Counted from the first letter of the stretch, positions 34,934-47,475 are shown. The stretch is DNA of 64,000 bases from Triticum aestivum (GCF_018294505.1 NC_057808.1:357294696-357358695), one strand, 5' to 3'. Numbers and translations: made by a program. Notes: generated by a model not told the origin, from the letters alone.

Positions 34934-34943
34934 GCCGGTTCAT
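34934..34943 (-). CDS. First codons of the CACTA transposase, cut off by retroelement insertion
   Basis: On the minus strand, TGCACGCAG (a splice acceptor-like end) is followed by ATG at 34943-34941, then AAC and CGG. The next bases are the GCCGG duplication, after which the frame resumes at 26658 with QWMYGD. The retroelement therefore sits in about codon 3 of the transposase. The upstream 34944-35137 is AT-rich and non-coding, probably intron or leader. Confidence 0.75.
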
Positions 34944-35137
34944 CTGCGTGCATTATATAATTAAGTGTACCAAAAACCATTACAGAACATCATGAATAGA
35001 GAAGTGACCAAATTAATACAAGTTCATCATCACATTAAAACCAAAGTACTGTAGTGATCAAATGTTATTACTGAAAAAATAAATACATAAAGTTCATACT
35101 TAGTTCTCATAGAACAACATATAGCTCTCTAGAGCAT

Positions 35138-35613
35138 CTAATTAAAACATACATTGAAACGAACATACAACAATGTAAAACATTTAAATGCAAAAACAAA
35201 TGTGATCATAATCGCAACTAAGGTAACAATTGATCCAACAGCATAATGATACCAAGCCTCATTATCAATGGCATATTTTCTAATCTTTCTAATCTTCAAG
35301 CGCATTGCATCCATCTGGATCTTGTGATCATCGACGACATCGGCAACATGAAACTCCAATTGCATCTTCTCCTCCTCAATTCTTTTCAATTTTTTCTTCA
35401 AGTAATTGTTTTCTTTTTCAACTAAAATTAACCCCTGACAAGAGGGTCAGTTGGAATTTCTAGTTCACATACCTCCTAAATAAAAACATCTATGTCATGT
35501 TGGTCGGCATAATTTTCATAAACACTAAATGAAACAAATAGTTAGAAAAGGTAATATACCACATCCGAATCATTGACAGGACGAGGGCTGACGGGGGCGG
35601 ATACCAAAACCAT
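35138..35613 (-). pseudogene. CACTA accessory small protein: coiled coil plus membrane segment
   Basis: The start is probably 35613 (MVLVSAPVSPRPVNDSDV), with a GT-containing junction after DV suggesting an intron. The downstream exon reads KKKLKRIEEEKMQLEFHVAD, then DAMRLKIRKIRKYAIDNEAW and a membrane segment SIVTLVAIMITFVFAFKCF at the C-terminus. The Lys/Glu-rich start is a likely coiled coil. I recognise this as a protein often found at the 5' end of Triticeae CACTA elements, annotated as hypothetical; its role is unknown. At least one stop lies in the middle exon. It precedes the transposase on the same strand. Confidence 0.6.
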
Positions 35614-36159
35614 GGCACTAGCTATATAATAAGAAACAATAATAAAAGTAAGAAAATTATACAAGTATCTACCTAAATCTTCCAATAAAGATTTTTTTTT
35701 CTTTTATAAAGAGGATAAGAACAAGAGGCTCACCATGGTGGTGCAGGCGACGAGATCGACGGCGGTGAGGATGGGGACGGGGACGGCACCCTACACATGT
35801 GCAGACTCTAAGAAGTTAATTTTAGCTCAAATTGTGCATCTAAATCAAAAGAACTCCCACATACACTCCTCCACTAAAACCAATAAACCACTCTACTTCT
35901 AGAGCATTTGAAATGAGCTAAACTAGCAGTGAGAGATTAAACGATGAAGTTGCTAACCCTTTAGAACACTTGTGTAGTAGGTGCACTACCAAACCTAGAA
36001 AAATCTTGGGGAAAATGTAGCTTGGAAGTCGAGCTTGGAGAGGAGAAAGCTTAAGTGTGGCTCGGGCATTTCATCAAACACATCATGTGCATAGGAGGTG
36101 AGAATAGAGTAGCACAAACCTCTCACCCTTCCACGACCAAAAAACAGAGGAGTGGGGGG

Positions 36160-36466
36160 GGGGCGTGGATATATATGGGCAAAACTTTAGTCCTGATTTG
36201 TGTCTAAAACGGGGACTAAAGGCCAACCTTTAGTCCTGGTTCCAACCACCAACTAGGACGAAAGGGGTTGCGCCAGGAGCGAGGCCCTTTAGTCCCGGTT
36301 CATGTCTGGAACCGGGACCAAAGGGGTCAGACGAACTGGGACCCTGGCCCGGCCAGCGCCCTGGCCTCACGAACCGGGACTGATGCACCCATTGGTCTCG
36401 GTTCATAACAAAACCGGGATTAATGCTCTTATCTGGCCTGGACGAAAGCCCTATTTTCTACCAGTG
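36160..36466 (-). repeat. CACTA A right (5') terminus with subterminal hairpin repeats
   Basis: Minus strand starts CACTGGTAGAAAATAGGGC at 36466. Subterminal GTCCCGGTT / AACCGGGAC motifs follow. One clean hairpin is at 36285-36325 (CCCTTTAGTCCCGGTTC paired with GAACCGGGACCAAAGGG). A minus-strand TATATATCC (36169-36177) marks a likely promoter. The adjacent three bases (36467-36469, ATA) would be the target duplication; its partner is not in the window. Confidence 0.85.
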
Positions 36467-36515
36467 ATAGTAGCTTCTAAACTGGTTAAATGTTTAAGTA
36501 CTATGAATAATAGAA

Positions 36516-37080
36516 AACAACAACAAAGCTTCTAGTCCCAAATAGTTGGGGGTAGGCTAGAGCTGAAATCCAAAAGATCTCGCAACCAACTCATGGTTCG
36601 AGCACATGGATAGCTAGCTTCTACACACCCATGTCCATGACTAGTTCTTTGGTGATATTCCAGTCCTCCAGGTCTCTCTTTACGGACTCCTCACATGTCA
36701 AGTTTGGTCTACCCCGACCTCACTTGACATTATCAGCATTCTTTAGTCGTCCGCTATGCACTGGAGCTTCTGAAGGCCTGCGCTTAATATGCCCAAACCA
36801 TTTCAAACGATGTTGGACAAGTTTGTCTCCAATTGATGCTATGGTGTATATCATCATTCTGGATCCGATCCTTCCTTGTGTGGCTACACACTCATCTCAA
36901 CACGCGCATCTCCACCACACCTAACTGTTGAATGTGTCACCTTTTAGTAAGCTAACATTCAGTGTCATACAACATTGCAAGTCGAATCGCCATCCGATAG
37001 AACCTGCCTTTAGCTTTTGTGGCACTCTCTTGTCACAAAAACAATAGCAGCTTGGCACCACTTCATCCATATCAACCACA
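36516..37080 (-). pseudogene. LINE 3' fragment (reverse transcriptase C-terminus), antisense
   Basis: On the minus strand broken frames read CDKRVPQKLK, FYRMAIRLAMLYDTECW, LRWVCSHTRKDR, HRLKWFGHIKRRPSEAPVHS and RGRPNLTCEESVKRDLEDW. This is the C-terminal tail typical of a plant LINE reverse transcriptase. It ends with a TTGTTGTTTT tail (36516-36527), the 3' end of such LINEs. The copy is 5'-truncated and has several stops. Confidence 0.75.
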
Positions 37081-37202
37081 AGAAAAAATGTGAACATTGT
37101 GTCGACTCCTTTGGTACCAGCACTGCCTAAGACACTCGTTTTCATTCTACAGTTCAGATAAAAGGCTCTTGTTGGGTCCATGCCACGACAATATTCAACA
37201 AA

Positions 37203-39427
37203 GATGAACACCTCGGGCATCCGGGAGGGTTTGTTGAAGGTGCATCAGGCCCGAATAACCGTAACCGTGGGAAGAACCATGGAGGCAGGGGAGGGGGTAG
37301 GCGACCTCCTCCTCCGCGTCCACCCCCGCCGCCAGCTGTGGTGAACCCCGACGTGCCTTCCGGGGGGAATACGGACGAGACTTCTGGAGAGCTCAATGCT
37401 GTGGCTATGGAGACGGTTAGGGCTTTTGCCACGGTGGAGGTACCCGAGCCGAATGCTGCTAAGGCTAGGGCACCGGCGACTGACAAAGCTGTGGACAAGC
37501 CAGCCGGAGATTGTGCTTCCAAATGGGCTCAAAAAAAGGAGAATATAACTTGTCGCTGTTGCGGCGTGGCGGGTCATTTTGTTGCTAAATGCACCACTAA
37601 GATGTGTGTCACGTGTCAGAAGTCCAAGCATGAGTCAGGGGAGTGTCCGGAACTGATGGGCCCCAAGCTGGTGGTCGCAATTGATGGAGTTTTTCCGCCG
37701 ATCTTATGTTCTTTGAGTCACTCTCTGTTGAAACAGAAGCACCTGCGATGGAGCTCTCGCTCACGGGTATCGTTAAGGTGACACATGGGACTCTCACTGA
37801 GGCTCAGATTGTGCAACAGCTAAATGAGTTGGCTCCAAGCAATTTTCAGTGGAAGCTGGTGAAGCTTGAGGGTCAGACTAATAAAGTTGATTTTCCATCT
37901 TTGGAGGATCTGAATCACACCCTCAAGTTTGGCATGTGCAGAGTGGCAAGCACTAAGTGCATCATGAAGTTTGCCCCTTGGAAGAAGCAGGAGCCTCAAG
38001 GAAAGGCGCTTCCTCAGATCTGGGTTTGTTTTAAGGGGGTTCCACCTAAGCCTCTGCAGAACACTTGGATTACCTGGAGTCTGGGGTCGCTCATTGGTAA
38101 GACTGAGAAGGTGGATATGCCCTTCACCCGCGCAAATGGTGTGGCATGATTACTGGTGAGCATCCTGGATGTTGCGCTCATTCCTGATACTGTGAGATGG
38201 TTCACGCCGGTCTTATGTATGACCTGGAGATAGAGTTTGAGAGTCCAGAGTTGTTCCAGTCAGCTGATGGGACCTCAGACATGGATATGACTGAGGGGGA
38301 TGATGCTCACGGTTCGCGTGACTTGGGGGCAGATGGTTCGGCCCGTGGTGGGGCTGACGCGACGGTGGGCCGGTCGATGCAGTCAATGGGGGGTTCTGGG
38401 GGAAAGGGGGAGGCGCCTCCTGAGACCCCAATGAACTCTCTCAGATTTGGCTCCTTTGGTGCGGCGTCGGACCCCACCCGATTATGGGGCCACAGGGCTG
38501 ACATTGATGATCCGGTGGAACAGGAGCTACCATTGTTGTTGTCACCGTTGGCCGTGCCTACTGCGCCATCTCAGTCCGAGGGGGGCGTGAGGGGGGTGAC
38601 CCCGACTGCCTCGCCACCTTCGTCTCGTCGTCTTCTGTTTGGGGTGTGGAGGGGGATACTGGACGGGATGCCCTGACCAGCCCTAACAGCCCGAGAGTGT
38701 GGCTTCGGCTTTGAGAGCGGCCTCATCCAGAGGTCTCTCACCCGTTGTGGGTGTGCCTCGTTCGAGGACTCCCGTGTGCAGCCCGCGCGTGACTCCGCGG
38801 GGTTCACCGGCGCCCGAGCGCTCGCCTCTGAGGGTGCTTCCAGCATGCGCGACCGCGGTGGTGCCGGCGTCTTCTCTGGTTGGGCACATGGCAGGTGGCC
38901 AAAGCCCAACTGGACTGATGGATGTGGGTCCGCTTGGGAGTACGGAAGGAGGCCTTACCCGGAGCAAGCCCTCGAGAGATGAGATCATCGCATTCGGAGG
39001 GATTCCGGATCCCAGGTCTGAGGGCCGACGGATGAGCAACCATCTCCAGGATCAGCCTGACGTTGATGACCTGCAGCTGGGGCGCGCCATGCGTCAGGCC
39101 AAGCTTCGTGACATTGAGGTCACTACAGGTATGTCAGTCAGTACTTCCAATCCCATTTTGCATTTTTCTGAGGATGAGATTATGAATAATGCAAACCAGT
39201 TGGTAGTTTCGCTAGGTAGTAATGGTAAGGAAATTGCTAGATCTGTTAACGACCTACTTGATCTTGAGGCGGAGAGAGCAACCGAGATTCTTAGAAACCT
39301 AGTAGCTGTTAAACATTTGAATTATTCGGAAATTGATGCATTGGGTGTTAGGGTTCTTGATAGTCTTTGTGAAGACCTTGGACATTCTCCCGTATGGTCT
39401 GAGGAAGATGCGAGTGTGGATGTTTAG
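37203..39427 (+). pseudogene. LINE ORF1: RNA-binding protein with two CCHC knuckles and DUF4283-like domain
   Basis: The N-terminus is Gly/Arg/Pro-rich. Two zinc knuckles follow at 37550-37650: C-R-C-C-x4-H-x4-C and CVTCQKSKHESGEC. A DUF4283-like fold is at 37745-38200 ([53 protein letters not shown]). An acidic, Gly-rich linker then leads to a conserved C-terminal part at 38960-39427 (RDEIIAFGGIPDP, GMSVSTSNPILHFSEDEI, SVNDLLDLEAERATEI). ORF1 proteins chaperone LINE RNA. Frameshifts near 37700, 38150 and 38680 break it; no intact start is visible. Confidence 0.75.
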
Positions 39428-39599
39428 GAGGGGTCAACCCACGACGCTCCTCAGGCTTGTGAGCTCACTGAGCTTGGTTGTATGGACCGAGTTGATAGGA
39501 AAATAAGCCTAAGCGCAAATGGAACTGGAAGATTTACCCGGACTCGGCTGTGCGCAGAAGTGTTAGGATCCGGACCGCTAAAAATTTCCATGATGAAAA

Positions 39600-41482
39600 T
39601 TGAAACGAATCTTTTGCAATAGCAGAGGTCTGATAGACTTGGCTAAATGAAGGTTCCTGGCGGATGCATCGATAGAGCACAAGGTAGATTTCATCGCCCT
39701 CTCTGAAACTGGTAGGGATAATTTTACCTCTTAGTTTCTTGGTACTTTATCGGGAGGAGACAATATTGATTGGCATTGCTTACCCCCAAGAGGAAGATCC
39801 GGTGGGATTTTACTTGGGGTTAAGTGCGAGACCTTGGAGGTTCACAATGTTGTTCTAGGGGAATTTGCAGTTAAATTTCGGGTTAGGTCCAAGGTCGATG
39901 GTTTCCAATGGCCACTGGTGGCAGTGTATGGAACCGCGCAACCTGAGCTAAAGCCAGATTTTCTGTTGGACCTAGTTCGGATTTGCGGTGATGAATGGCT
40001 CCCAATTTTGGTTGGGGATGATTTCAACATTATTAGAAGGTGAGACGAAAAGAACAATGATAACTTTGACGACAGATGGTCGTTTATGTTTAATACTATT
40101 ATCGAAAGTTTGGATCTCAGGGAGATAGAGCTTTCCGGTAGAAAATATACCTGGGCCAATACATTGACAACTCCAACCTATGAGAGGTTGGATCGCGTCC
40201 TTACTAGTGTGAATGGGAGTAGAAGTTTCCTCTGGTGACCGTACATGCATTGTCACGAGCGGCCTCAGATCATAGCCCATTTCTTGTTGACTCTGGGGAG
40301 GCAACTCCTGTGGGGAATAAAAATATCTTTTCTTTTGAACTAGCATTGTTTGAGAGAGAAGGTTTCTTGGATCTGGTTGCACGGGACTGGGCAAAGGATT
40401 CAAGAGGGAGATCGAACGTAGAAAAATGGCAATATGAGATTAGACACTTAAGACAGTTCTTGTGCGGTTGGGCCAAGCATTTGAGTGGCGTGCATAATAT
40501 AAGGTCGAGAAAGAAAGACTCCTTAACCTTATAGATACATTAGATGTAAAGGCTGAGTCATCCATTTTAGACACCAGAGAACTGGAGACTAAAGTGGAGG
40601 CGGAATTGAGACTGAAAGAATTGTTGCGTGAAGAAGAATTGAAGTGGGCACTCAGAGCTAAGGTGCGAAAAGTTGTCCAAGGAGATGATAACACGCAATT
40701 TTTTCATATGATTGCGAATGGCAAGCATCGGAAGATTTTTTTTTACAGCTAGAGCAGGATGAGGGGACGATCTTAGGGCAGGAGAACCTAAAATTATACA
40801 TCACAAACTATTATAAGCAGTTATTTGGGGCTCCTGAAGATAGTTTTGTGTCCTTAGACGAGTTACGGGTTGAGGATGTTCCTCAACTTGCGATGGATGA
40901 GAATGAGATCTTATCCGCCCCGTTCTCGGAGAAAGAGGTGTTTGAGGCAATTTCATAGATGAAGAATAATAAAGTGCCTAGACCAGATGGTTTTCCGGCT
41001 GAGTTTTATAAACGGTGCTAGCATATTATTAAGGGTGATTTGCTTCCAATGTTCCACGATTTTTTTGCTGGGCATTTGCAGTTATTTCACTTAAATTTTG
41101 GAACGATAACTTTAGTTCCTAAGAAGTCAGAGGCGGTTCGGATTGAGCAGTTCTGACCCATATGTCTTCTTAACATCAGTTTTAAAATCTTCACTAAGGG
41201 GGGGACAAACAGGCCGACGCAGATTGCGCACAGTGTGGTGCAACCTTCTCAAACAGTCTTCATGCCGGACAGAAACATCCTTGAAAGGGTTGTGGTCCTT
41301 CATGAAACGCTCCATGAGATTCACACGAAAAAACTAGATGGGGTGGTTTTAAGGGTGGATTTTGAGAAAGCGTACGATAAGGTTAAGTGGCCTTTTCTTC
41401 AACAAACCTTGCGGATGAAAGGATTCGATCAATCCTAGAGAAAGCAAGTAGATTCTTTCATGCAAAAAGGCAGTGTCAGAAT
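39600..41482 (+). pseudogene. LINE ORF2 N-terminal half: endonuclease and start of reverse transcriptase
   Basis: The APE-type endonuclease lies at about 39650-40270, with FIALSETGRDNFTS, GRSGGILLGVK, WPLVAVYG, ILVGDDFNIIRR, WANTLTTPTYERLDRVL and the catalytic SDHSPF. The spacer contains LFEREGFLDLV and KVVQGDDNTQFFH. The RT begins near 40850 with VEDVPQL, then PDGFPAEFYKR (a GPDGFP-type motif), FMPDRNILERVVVLHE and RVDFEKAYDKVKW (first catalytic Asp). It nicks target DNA and primes reverse transcription. Many stops and frameshifts (for example near 39735, 40045, 40230, 40750, 40960 and 41440) make it inactive. Confidence 0.8.
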
Positions 41483-43002
41483 AAAGGTGAATGATGATAT
41501 AGGTCACTATTTCCAGACACACAAGGGTTTAAGACAGGGAGACCCGATGTCACCTATCTTGTTCAACATAGTGGTAGACATGTTGACAATTTTGATAGGA
41601 AGAGCTAAAGAGAATGGCCAGGTAGGTGGGCTTGTTCCGCATCTAGTGGATGCATGGTGGACTGTCTATTCTACAGTACGCAGATGATACTGTCATCTTC
41701 ATGGAGCATGATCTGGCGAAAGCAAGAAATATGAAGCTTGTGTTATGCTTATTTGAGCAGTTGTCGGGGTTAAAGATTAACTTCCATAAAAGTGAATTGT
41801 TCTACTTTGGGAGAGCTGAAGGCAAACAAGAAGCCTACAAACAACTATTTGGCTGTGGGATAGGCTCGTTGCCTTTCACATACCTGGGCATACCGATTCA
41901 CCATCGCAAGCTCTCTAACAAAGAATGGAAATGCATTGAAGATCGATTTGAAAAGAAACTAAGTTGCTGGAAGGGCAACCTCATGTCATACAGAGGCCGA
42001 CTAATTCTCATTAATTCGGTGCTCACGAGTATGCCAATGTTTCTACTGTCCTTCTTTGAGATCCCAGTAGGGGTACGAAAAAGATTGGACTTCTATCAAT
42101 CGCGTTTCTTTTGGCAGAGTGACGAGTTCAAATGAAAATATCGACTCGCTAAATGGGATGTCATTTGTAGGGCAAAAGACCTATGTGGTCCGGAATTGAA
42201 AATCTAGAGGTGAAGAACAGATGCTTACTCAGCAAGTGGCTGTATAAGTTATCTATAGAGACCCATGCCACATGGGCCCAGATTCTGCGTAATAAGTACC
42301 TTAACACTAAGACCTTAGCATAGGTGACGGTCAGACCAACTGATTCGCCACTTTGGAAAGGACTAATGACAGTGAAATTAGCCTTTTTCAACAGGAGAAA
42401 GTTTTCGTTGGTAATGGTAATTCCACGAGATTCTAGGAGGATACGTGGCTAGGGAGACGCCTCTCTCTATCCAATATCCTTCTCTCTATAATATTTTTCA
42501 GCGTAGAGATGCATATGTTGCAACAGTATTACAGTCAAACCCTCTAAACATTCAATTCAGAAGGATGTTAGTGGGAAACCGTTGGGAAGCGTGGATCCAT
42601 CTTGTGAGAAGATTGATGGATGTCCACCTTTCTCAACAGCCGGATCAGGTATATTGGAAACTAACCAAGAATGCAGTGTTTTCAATGAAATCCATGTATT
42701 TGGATTTAATCAATTCGGTTTCCCTCCCTCGATCTTTGCATATTTGGAAGGTCAAAGTGCCCTTATGGATTAAATTTTTTATGTGGTTTGTTCACAAACA
42801 AGTAATTCTCACTAAGGACAATTTGGCAAAACGCAACTGGACCGGATCTCGAAGATCTAGCTTGTGTGATCATGATGAATCTATCAAACAACTCTTTCTT
42901 GATTGCCCGATGGCCAAAGTTTTATGGCGGTCTATCCATATAGCGTTAAACATTGCTCCTCCTACTAGTATCAAGGTGAATGATGATATAAAGGTGAATC
43001 TA
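41483..43002 (+). pseudogene. LINE RT unit 1
   Basis: Contiguous with the upstream RT. Carries GLRQGDPMSPILFN (RT motif B), a frameshift at about 41648, QYADDTVIF (catalytic motif C), GLKINFHKSEL and FTYLGIPIHHRKL, then a stop at 42133-42135. The thumb region and zf-RVT (FFMWFVHKQVILTKDNLAKR, CDHDESIKQLFLDCPMAK) follow. The first zf-RVT Cys is Ser, as in all units. A TAG interrupts TLA-VTVRP near 42320. Confidence 0.85.
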
Positions 43003-44511
43003 TAAGGTGACTGATGATATAGGTCACTATTTCCAGACACACAAGGGTTTAAGACAGGGAGACCCGATGTCACCTATCTTGTTCAACATAGTGGTAGAGA
43101 TGTTGACAATTCTGATAGGAAGAGCTAAAGAGAATGGCCAGGTAGGTGGGCTTGTTCCGCATCTAGTGGATGCATGGTGGACTGTCTATTCTACAGTACG
43201 CAGATGATACTATCATCTTCATGGAGCATGATCTGGCGAAAGCACGAAATATGAAGCTTGTGTTGTGCTTATTTGAGCAGTTGTCCGGGTTAGAGATTAA
43301 CTTCCATAAAAGTGAATTGTTCTACTTTGGGAGAGCTGAAGACAAATAAGAAGTCTACAAACAACTGTATGGCTGTGGGATAGGCTCGTTGCCTTTCACA
43401 TACCTGGGCATACCGATTCACCATCAGAAGCTCTCTAAAAAAGAATGGAAGTGCATTGAAGATCAATTTGAAAAGAAACTAAGTTGCTGGAAGGGCAACC
43501 TCATGTCATACGGAGGCCGACTAATTCTCATTAATTCGGTGCTCACGAGTATGCCAATGTTTCTACTAACCTTCTTTGAGATCCCAGTAGGGGTACGAAA
43601 AAGATTGGACTTCTATCGATCGCGTTTCTTTTGGCAGAGTGACGAGTTAAAATGAAAATACCGACTCGCTAAATGGGATGCTATTATAGGGCAAAAGACC
43701 TATGTGGTCTGGAATTGAAAATCTAGAGGTGAAGAACATATGCTTACTCAGCAAGTGGCTGTATAAGTTATCTATAGAGACCCATGCCACATGGGCCCAG
43801 ATTCTGCGTAATAAGTACCTTAACACTAAGACCTTAGCGGTCAGACCAACTGATTCGCCATTTTGGAAAGGACTAATGAGAGTGAAATTTGCCTTTTTCA
43901 ATAGGAAAAAGTTTTCGTTGGTAATGGTAATTCCACGAGATTCTAGGAGGATACGTGGCTAGGGGAGACGCCTCTCTCTATCCAATATCCTTCTCTCTAT
44001 AATATTGTTCAGCGTAGAGATGCATATGTTGCAACAGTATTACAGCAAACCCTCTAAACATTCAATTCAGAAGGACGTTAGTGGGAAACCGTTGGGAAGC
44101 ATGGATCCATCTTGTGAGAAGATTGATGGATGTCCACCTTTCTCAAAAGCCGGATCAGGTATATTGGAAACTAACCAAGAATGGAGTGTTTTCAATGAAA
44201 TCCATGTATTTGGATTTAATCAATTTGGTTTCCCTCCCTCGATCTTTGCATATTTGGAAGGTCAAAGTGCCCTTACGGATTAAATTTTTATGTGGTTTGT
44301 TCACAAACAAGTAATTCTCACTAAGGACAACTTTGCAAAACGCAACTGGACCGGATCTCGAAGATCTAGCTTGTGTGATCATGATGAATCTATCAAACAC
44401 CTCTTTCTTGATTTCCCGATGGCCAAAGTTTTCCGGCGGTCTATCCATATAGCGTTTAACATTGCTCCTCCTACTAGTATCAAGGTGAATGATGATATAA
44501 GGTGAATCTAT
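43003..44511 (+). pseudogene. LINE RT unit 2
   Basis: Same architecture as unit 1. Private or distinctive changes: a stop at DK-EVYKQL (about 43348), loss of the ACAGGTGAC segment near 43838 (shared with unit 3), a single-base loss at 44286 in the zf-RVT, and a shortened junction (GATGATATAAGGTG). Confidence 0.85.
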
Positions 44512-45954
44512 AAAGGTGAATGATGATATAGGTCACTATTTCAAGACACACAAGGGTTTAAGACAGGGAGACCCGATGTCACCTATCTTGTTCAACATAG
44601 TGGTAGACATGTTGACAATTCTGATAGGAAGAGCTAAAGAGAATGGCAGGTAGGTGGGCTTGTTCCGCATCTAGTGGATGCATGGTTGACTGTCTATTCT
44701 ACAGTATGCAGATGATACTATCATCTTCATGGAACATGATCTGGCGAAAGCAAGAAATATGAAGCTTGTGTTATGCTTATTTGAGCAGTTGTCGAGGTTA
44801 AAGATTAACTTCCATAAAAGTGAATTGTTCTACTTTGGGAGAGCTGAAGAAAAACAAGAAGCCTACAAACAACTGTTTGGCTGTGGGATAGGCTCGTTGC
44901 CTTTCACATACCTGGGCATACCGATTCACCATCGCAAGCTCTCTAAAAAAGAATGGAAGTGCATTGAAGATCGATTTGAAAAGAAACTAACTTGCTGGAA
45001 GGGCAACCTCATGTCATACGGAGGCCGACTAATTCTCATTAATTCGGTGCTCACGAGTATGCCAATGTTTCTACTTTCCTTCTTTGAGATCCCAGTAGGG
45101 GTACGAAAAAGATTGGACTTCTATCGATCGCGTTTCTTTTGGCAGAGTGACGAGTTAAAATGAAAATACCGACTCGCTAAATGGGATGTCATTTGTAGGG
45201 CAAAAGACCTATGTGGTCTAGAATTGAAAATCTAGAGGTGAAGAACAGATGCTTACTCAGCAAGTGGCTGTATAAGTTATCTATAGAGACCCATGCCACA
45301 TGGGCCCAGATTCTGAGTAATAAGTACCTTAACACTAAGACCTTAGCGGTCAGACCAACTGATTCGCCATTTTGGAAAGGACTAATGAGAGTGAAATTAG
45401 CCTTTTTGAATAGGAAAAAGTTTTCGTTGGTAATGGTAATTCCACGAGATTCCAGGAGGATACGTGGCTAGGGGAGACGCCTCTCTCTATCAATATCCTT
45501 CTCTCTATAATATTGTTCAGCGTAGAGATGCATATGTTGCAACAGTATTACAGTCAAACCCTCTATGATGGATGTCCACCTTTCTCAACAGCCGGATCAG
45601 GTAGTTAGGAAACTAACCAAGAATGGAGTGTTTTCAATGAAATCCATGTGTTTGGATTTAATCAATTTGGTTTCTCTCCCTCGATCTTTGCATACTTGGA
45701 AGGTCAAAGTGCCCTTACGGATCAATTTTTTATGTGGTTTGTTCACAAACAAGTAATTCTCACTAAGTACAACTTTGCAAAACGCAACTGGACCGGATCT
45801 CGAAGATCTAGCTTGAGTGATCATGATGAATCTATCAAACACCTCTTTCTTGATTGCCCGATGGCCAAAGTTTTATGGCGGTCTATCCATATAGCGTTTA
45901 ACATTGCTCCTCCTACTTGTATCAAGGTGAATGATGATATAAAGGTGAATCTAT
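44512..45954 (+). pseudogene. LINE RT unit 3, with a ~75-bp internal deletion
   Basis: Same architecture. Lacks about 75 bp at 45565 (CCCTCTA joined directly to TGATGG), which accounts for its shorter length. Shares the loss of ACAGGTGAC with unit 2, suggesting that those two descend from one another. A one-base deletion near 44645 adds a private frameshift. Confidence 0.85.
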
Positions 45955-47475
45955 AAAGGTGAATGATGATATAGGTCACTATTTCCAGACACACAAGGGT
46001 TTAAGACAGGGAGACCCGATGTCACCTATCTTGTTCAATATAGTGGTAGACATGTTGACAATTTTGATAGGAAGAGCTAAAGAGAATGGCCAGGTAGGTG
46101 GGCTTGTTCCGCATCTAGTGGATGCATGGTGGACTGTCTATTCTACAGTACGCAGATGATACTATCATCTTCATGGAGCATGATCTGGCGAAAGCAAGAA
46201 ATATGAAGCTTGTGTTATGCTTATTTGAGCAGTTGTCGGGGTTAAAGATTAACTTCCATAAAAGTGAATTGTTCTACTTTGGGAGAGCTGAAGACAAACA
46301 AGAAGCCTACAAACAACTGTTTGGCTGTGGGATAGGCTCGTTGCCTTTCACATACCTGGGCATACCGATTCACCATCGCAAGCTCTCTAAAAAAGAATGG
46401 AAGTGCATTGAAGATCGATTTGAAAAGAAACTAAGTTGCTGGAAGGGCAACCTCATGTCATACGGAGGCCGACTAATTCTCATTAATTCGGTGCTCACGA
46501 GTATGCCAATGTTTCTACTGTCCTTCTTTGAGATCCCAGTAGGGGTAGGAAAAAGATTGGACTTCTATCGATCGCGTTTCTTTTGGCAGAGTGACGAGTT
46601 AAAATGAAAATACCGACTCGCTAAATGGGATGTCATTTGTAGGGCAAAAGACCTATGTGGTCTGGAATTGAAAATCTAGAGGTGAAGAACATATGCTTAC
46701 TCAGCAAGTGGCTGTATAAGTTATCTATAGAGACCCATGCCACATGGGCCCAGATTCTGCGTAATAAGTACCTTGACACTAAGACCTTAGCACAGGTGAC
46801 GGTCAGACCAACTGATTCGCCATTTTGGAAAGGACTAATGAGAGTGAAATTAGCCATTTTCAATAGGAGAAAGTTTTCGTTGGTAATGGTAATTCCACGA
46901 GATTCTAGGAGGATACGTGGCTAGGGGAGACGCCTCTCTCTATCCAATATCCTTCTCTCTATAATATTGTTCAGCGTAGAGATGCATATGTTGCAACAGT
47001 ATTACAATCAAACCCTCTAAACATTCAATTCAGAAGGACGTTAGTGGGAAACCGTTGGGAAGCGTGGATCCATCTTGTGAGAAGATTGATGGATGTCCAC
47101 CATTCTCAACAGCCGGATCAGGTATATTGGAAATTAACCAAGAATGGAGTGTTTTCAATGAAATCCATGTATTTTGATTTAATCAATTCGGTTTCCCTCC
47201 CTCGTTCTTTGCATATTTGGAAGGTCAAAGTGCCCTTACGGATTAAATTTTTTATGTGGTTTGTTCACAAACAAGTAATTCTCACTAAGGACAACTTGGC
47301 AAAACGCAACTGGACCGGATCTCGAAGATCTAGCTTGTGTGATCATGATGAATCTATCAAACAGCTCTTTCTTGATTGCCCGATGGCCAAAGTTTTATGG
47401 CGGTCTATCCATATAGCGTTTAACATTGCTCCTCCTACTAGTATCAAGGTGAATGATGATATAAAGGTGAATCTA
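45955..47475 (+). pseudogene. LINE RT unit 4
   Basis: The best-preserved unit: only the shared frameshift before YADDT and the shared TGA after QSDELK interrupt the RT part. A further stop at about 46921 precedes the C-terminal frame 47044-47478, which reads through the zf-RVT. Retains ACAGGTGAC (46791). Confidence 0.85.

Larger units (their letters stand above)
6243..36466 (-). mobile_element. CACTA A: autonomous-type CACTA transposon, interrupted and lacking its 3' end
   Basis: The 5' terminus is at 36466, reading CACTGGTAGAAAATAGGGC on the minus strand, followed by GGTTC/CCGGGAC subterminal motifs. Leftward come a small membrane-protein ORF, the TNP2-type transposase, 332-bp tandem repeats, internal hairpins, and ORF2 with its Ulp1-like end. 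After removing the insertions at 12230-22556 and 26659-34933 about 11.6 kb remain, a typical length for autonomous Triticeae CACTA elements. No CACTG terminus is visible at the left; the element is cut at 6243. I cannot exclude that the transposase part and the ORF2 part belong to two CACTA elements joined near 11.4 kb. Confidence 0.75.

Noticed and set aside
38213..39043. Minus-strand ORFs of 65-118 residues opposite LINE ORF1
   Set aside because: Antisense shadows of the GC-rich ORF1 linker; ORF1 itself has conserved phrases on the plus strand.
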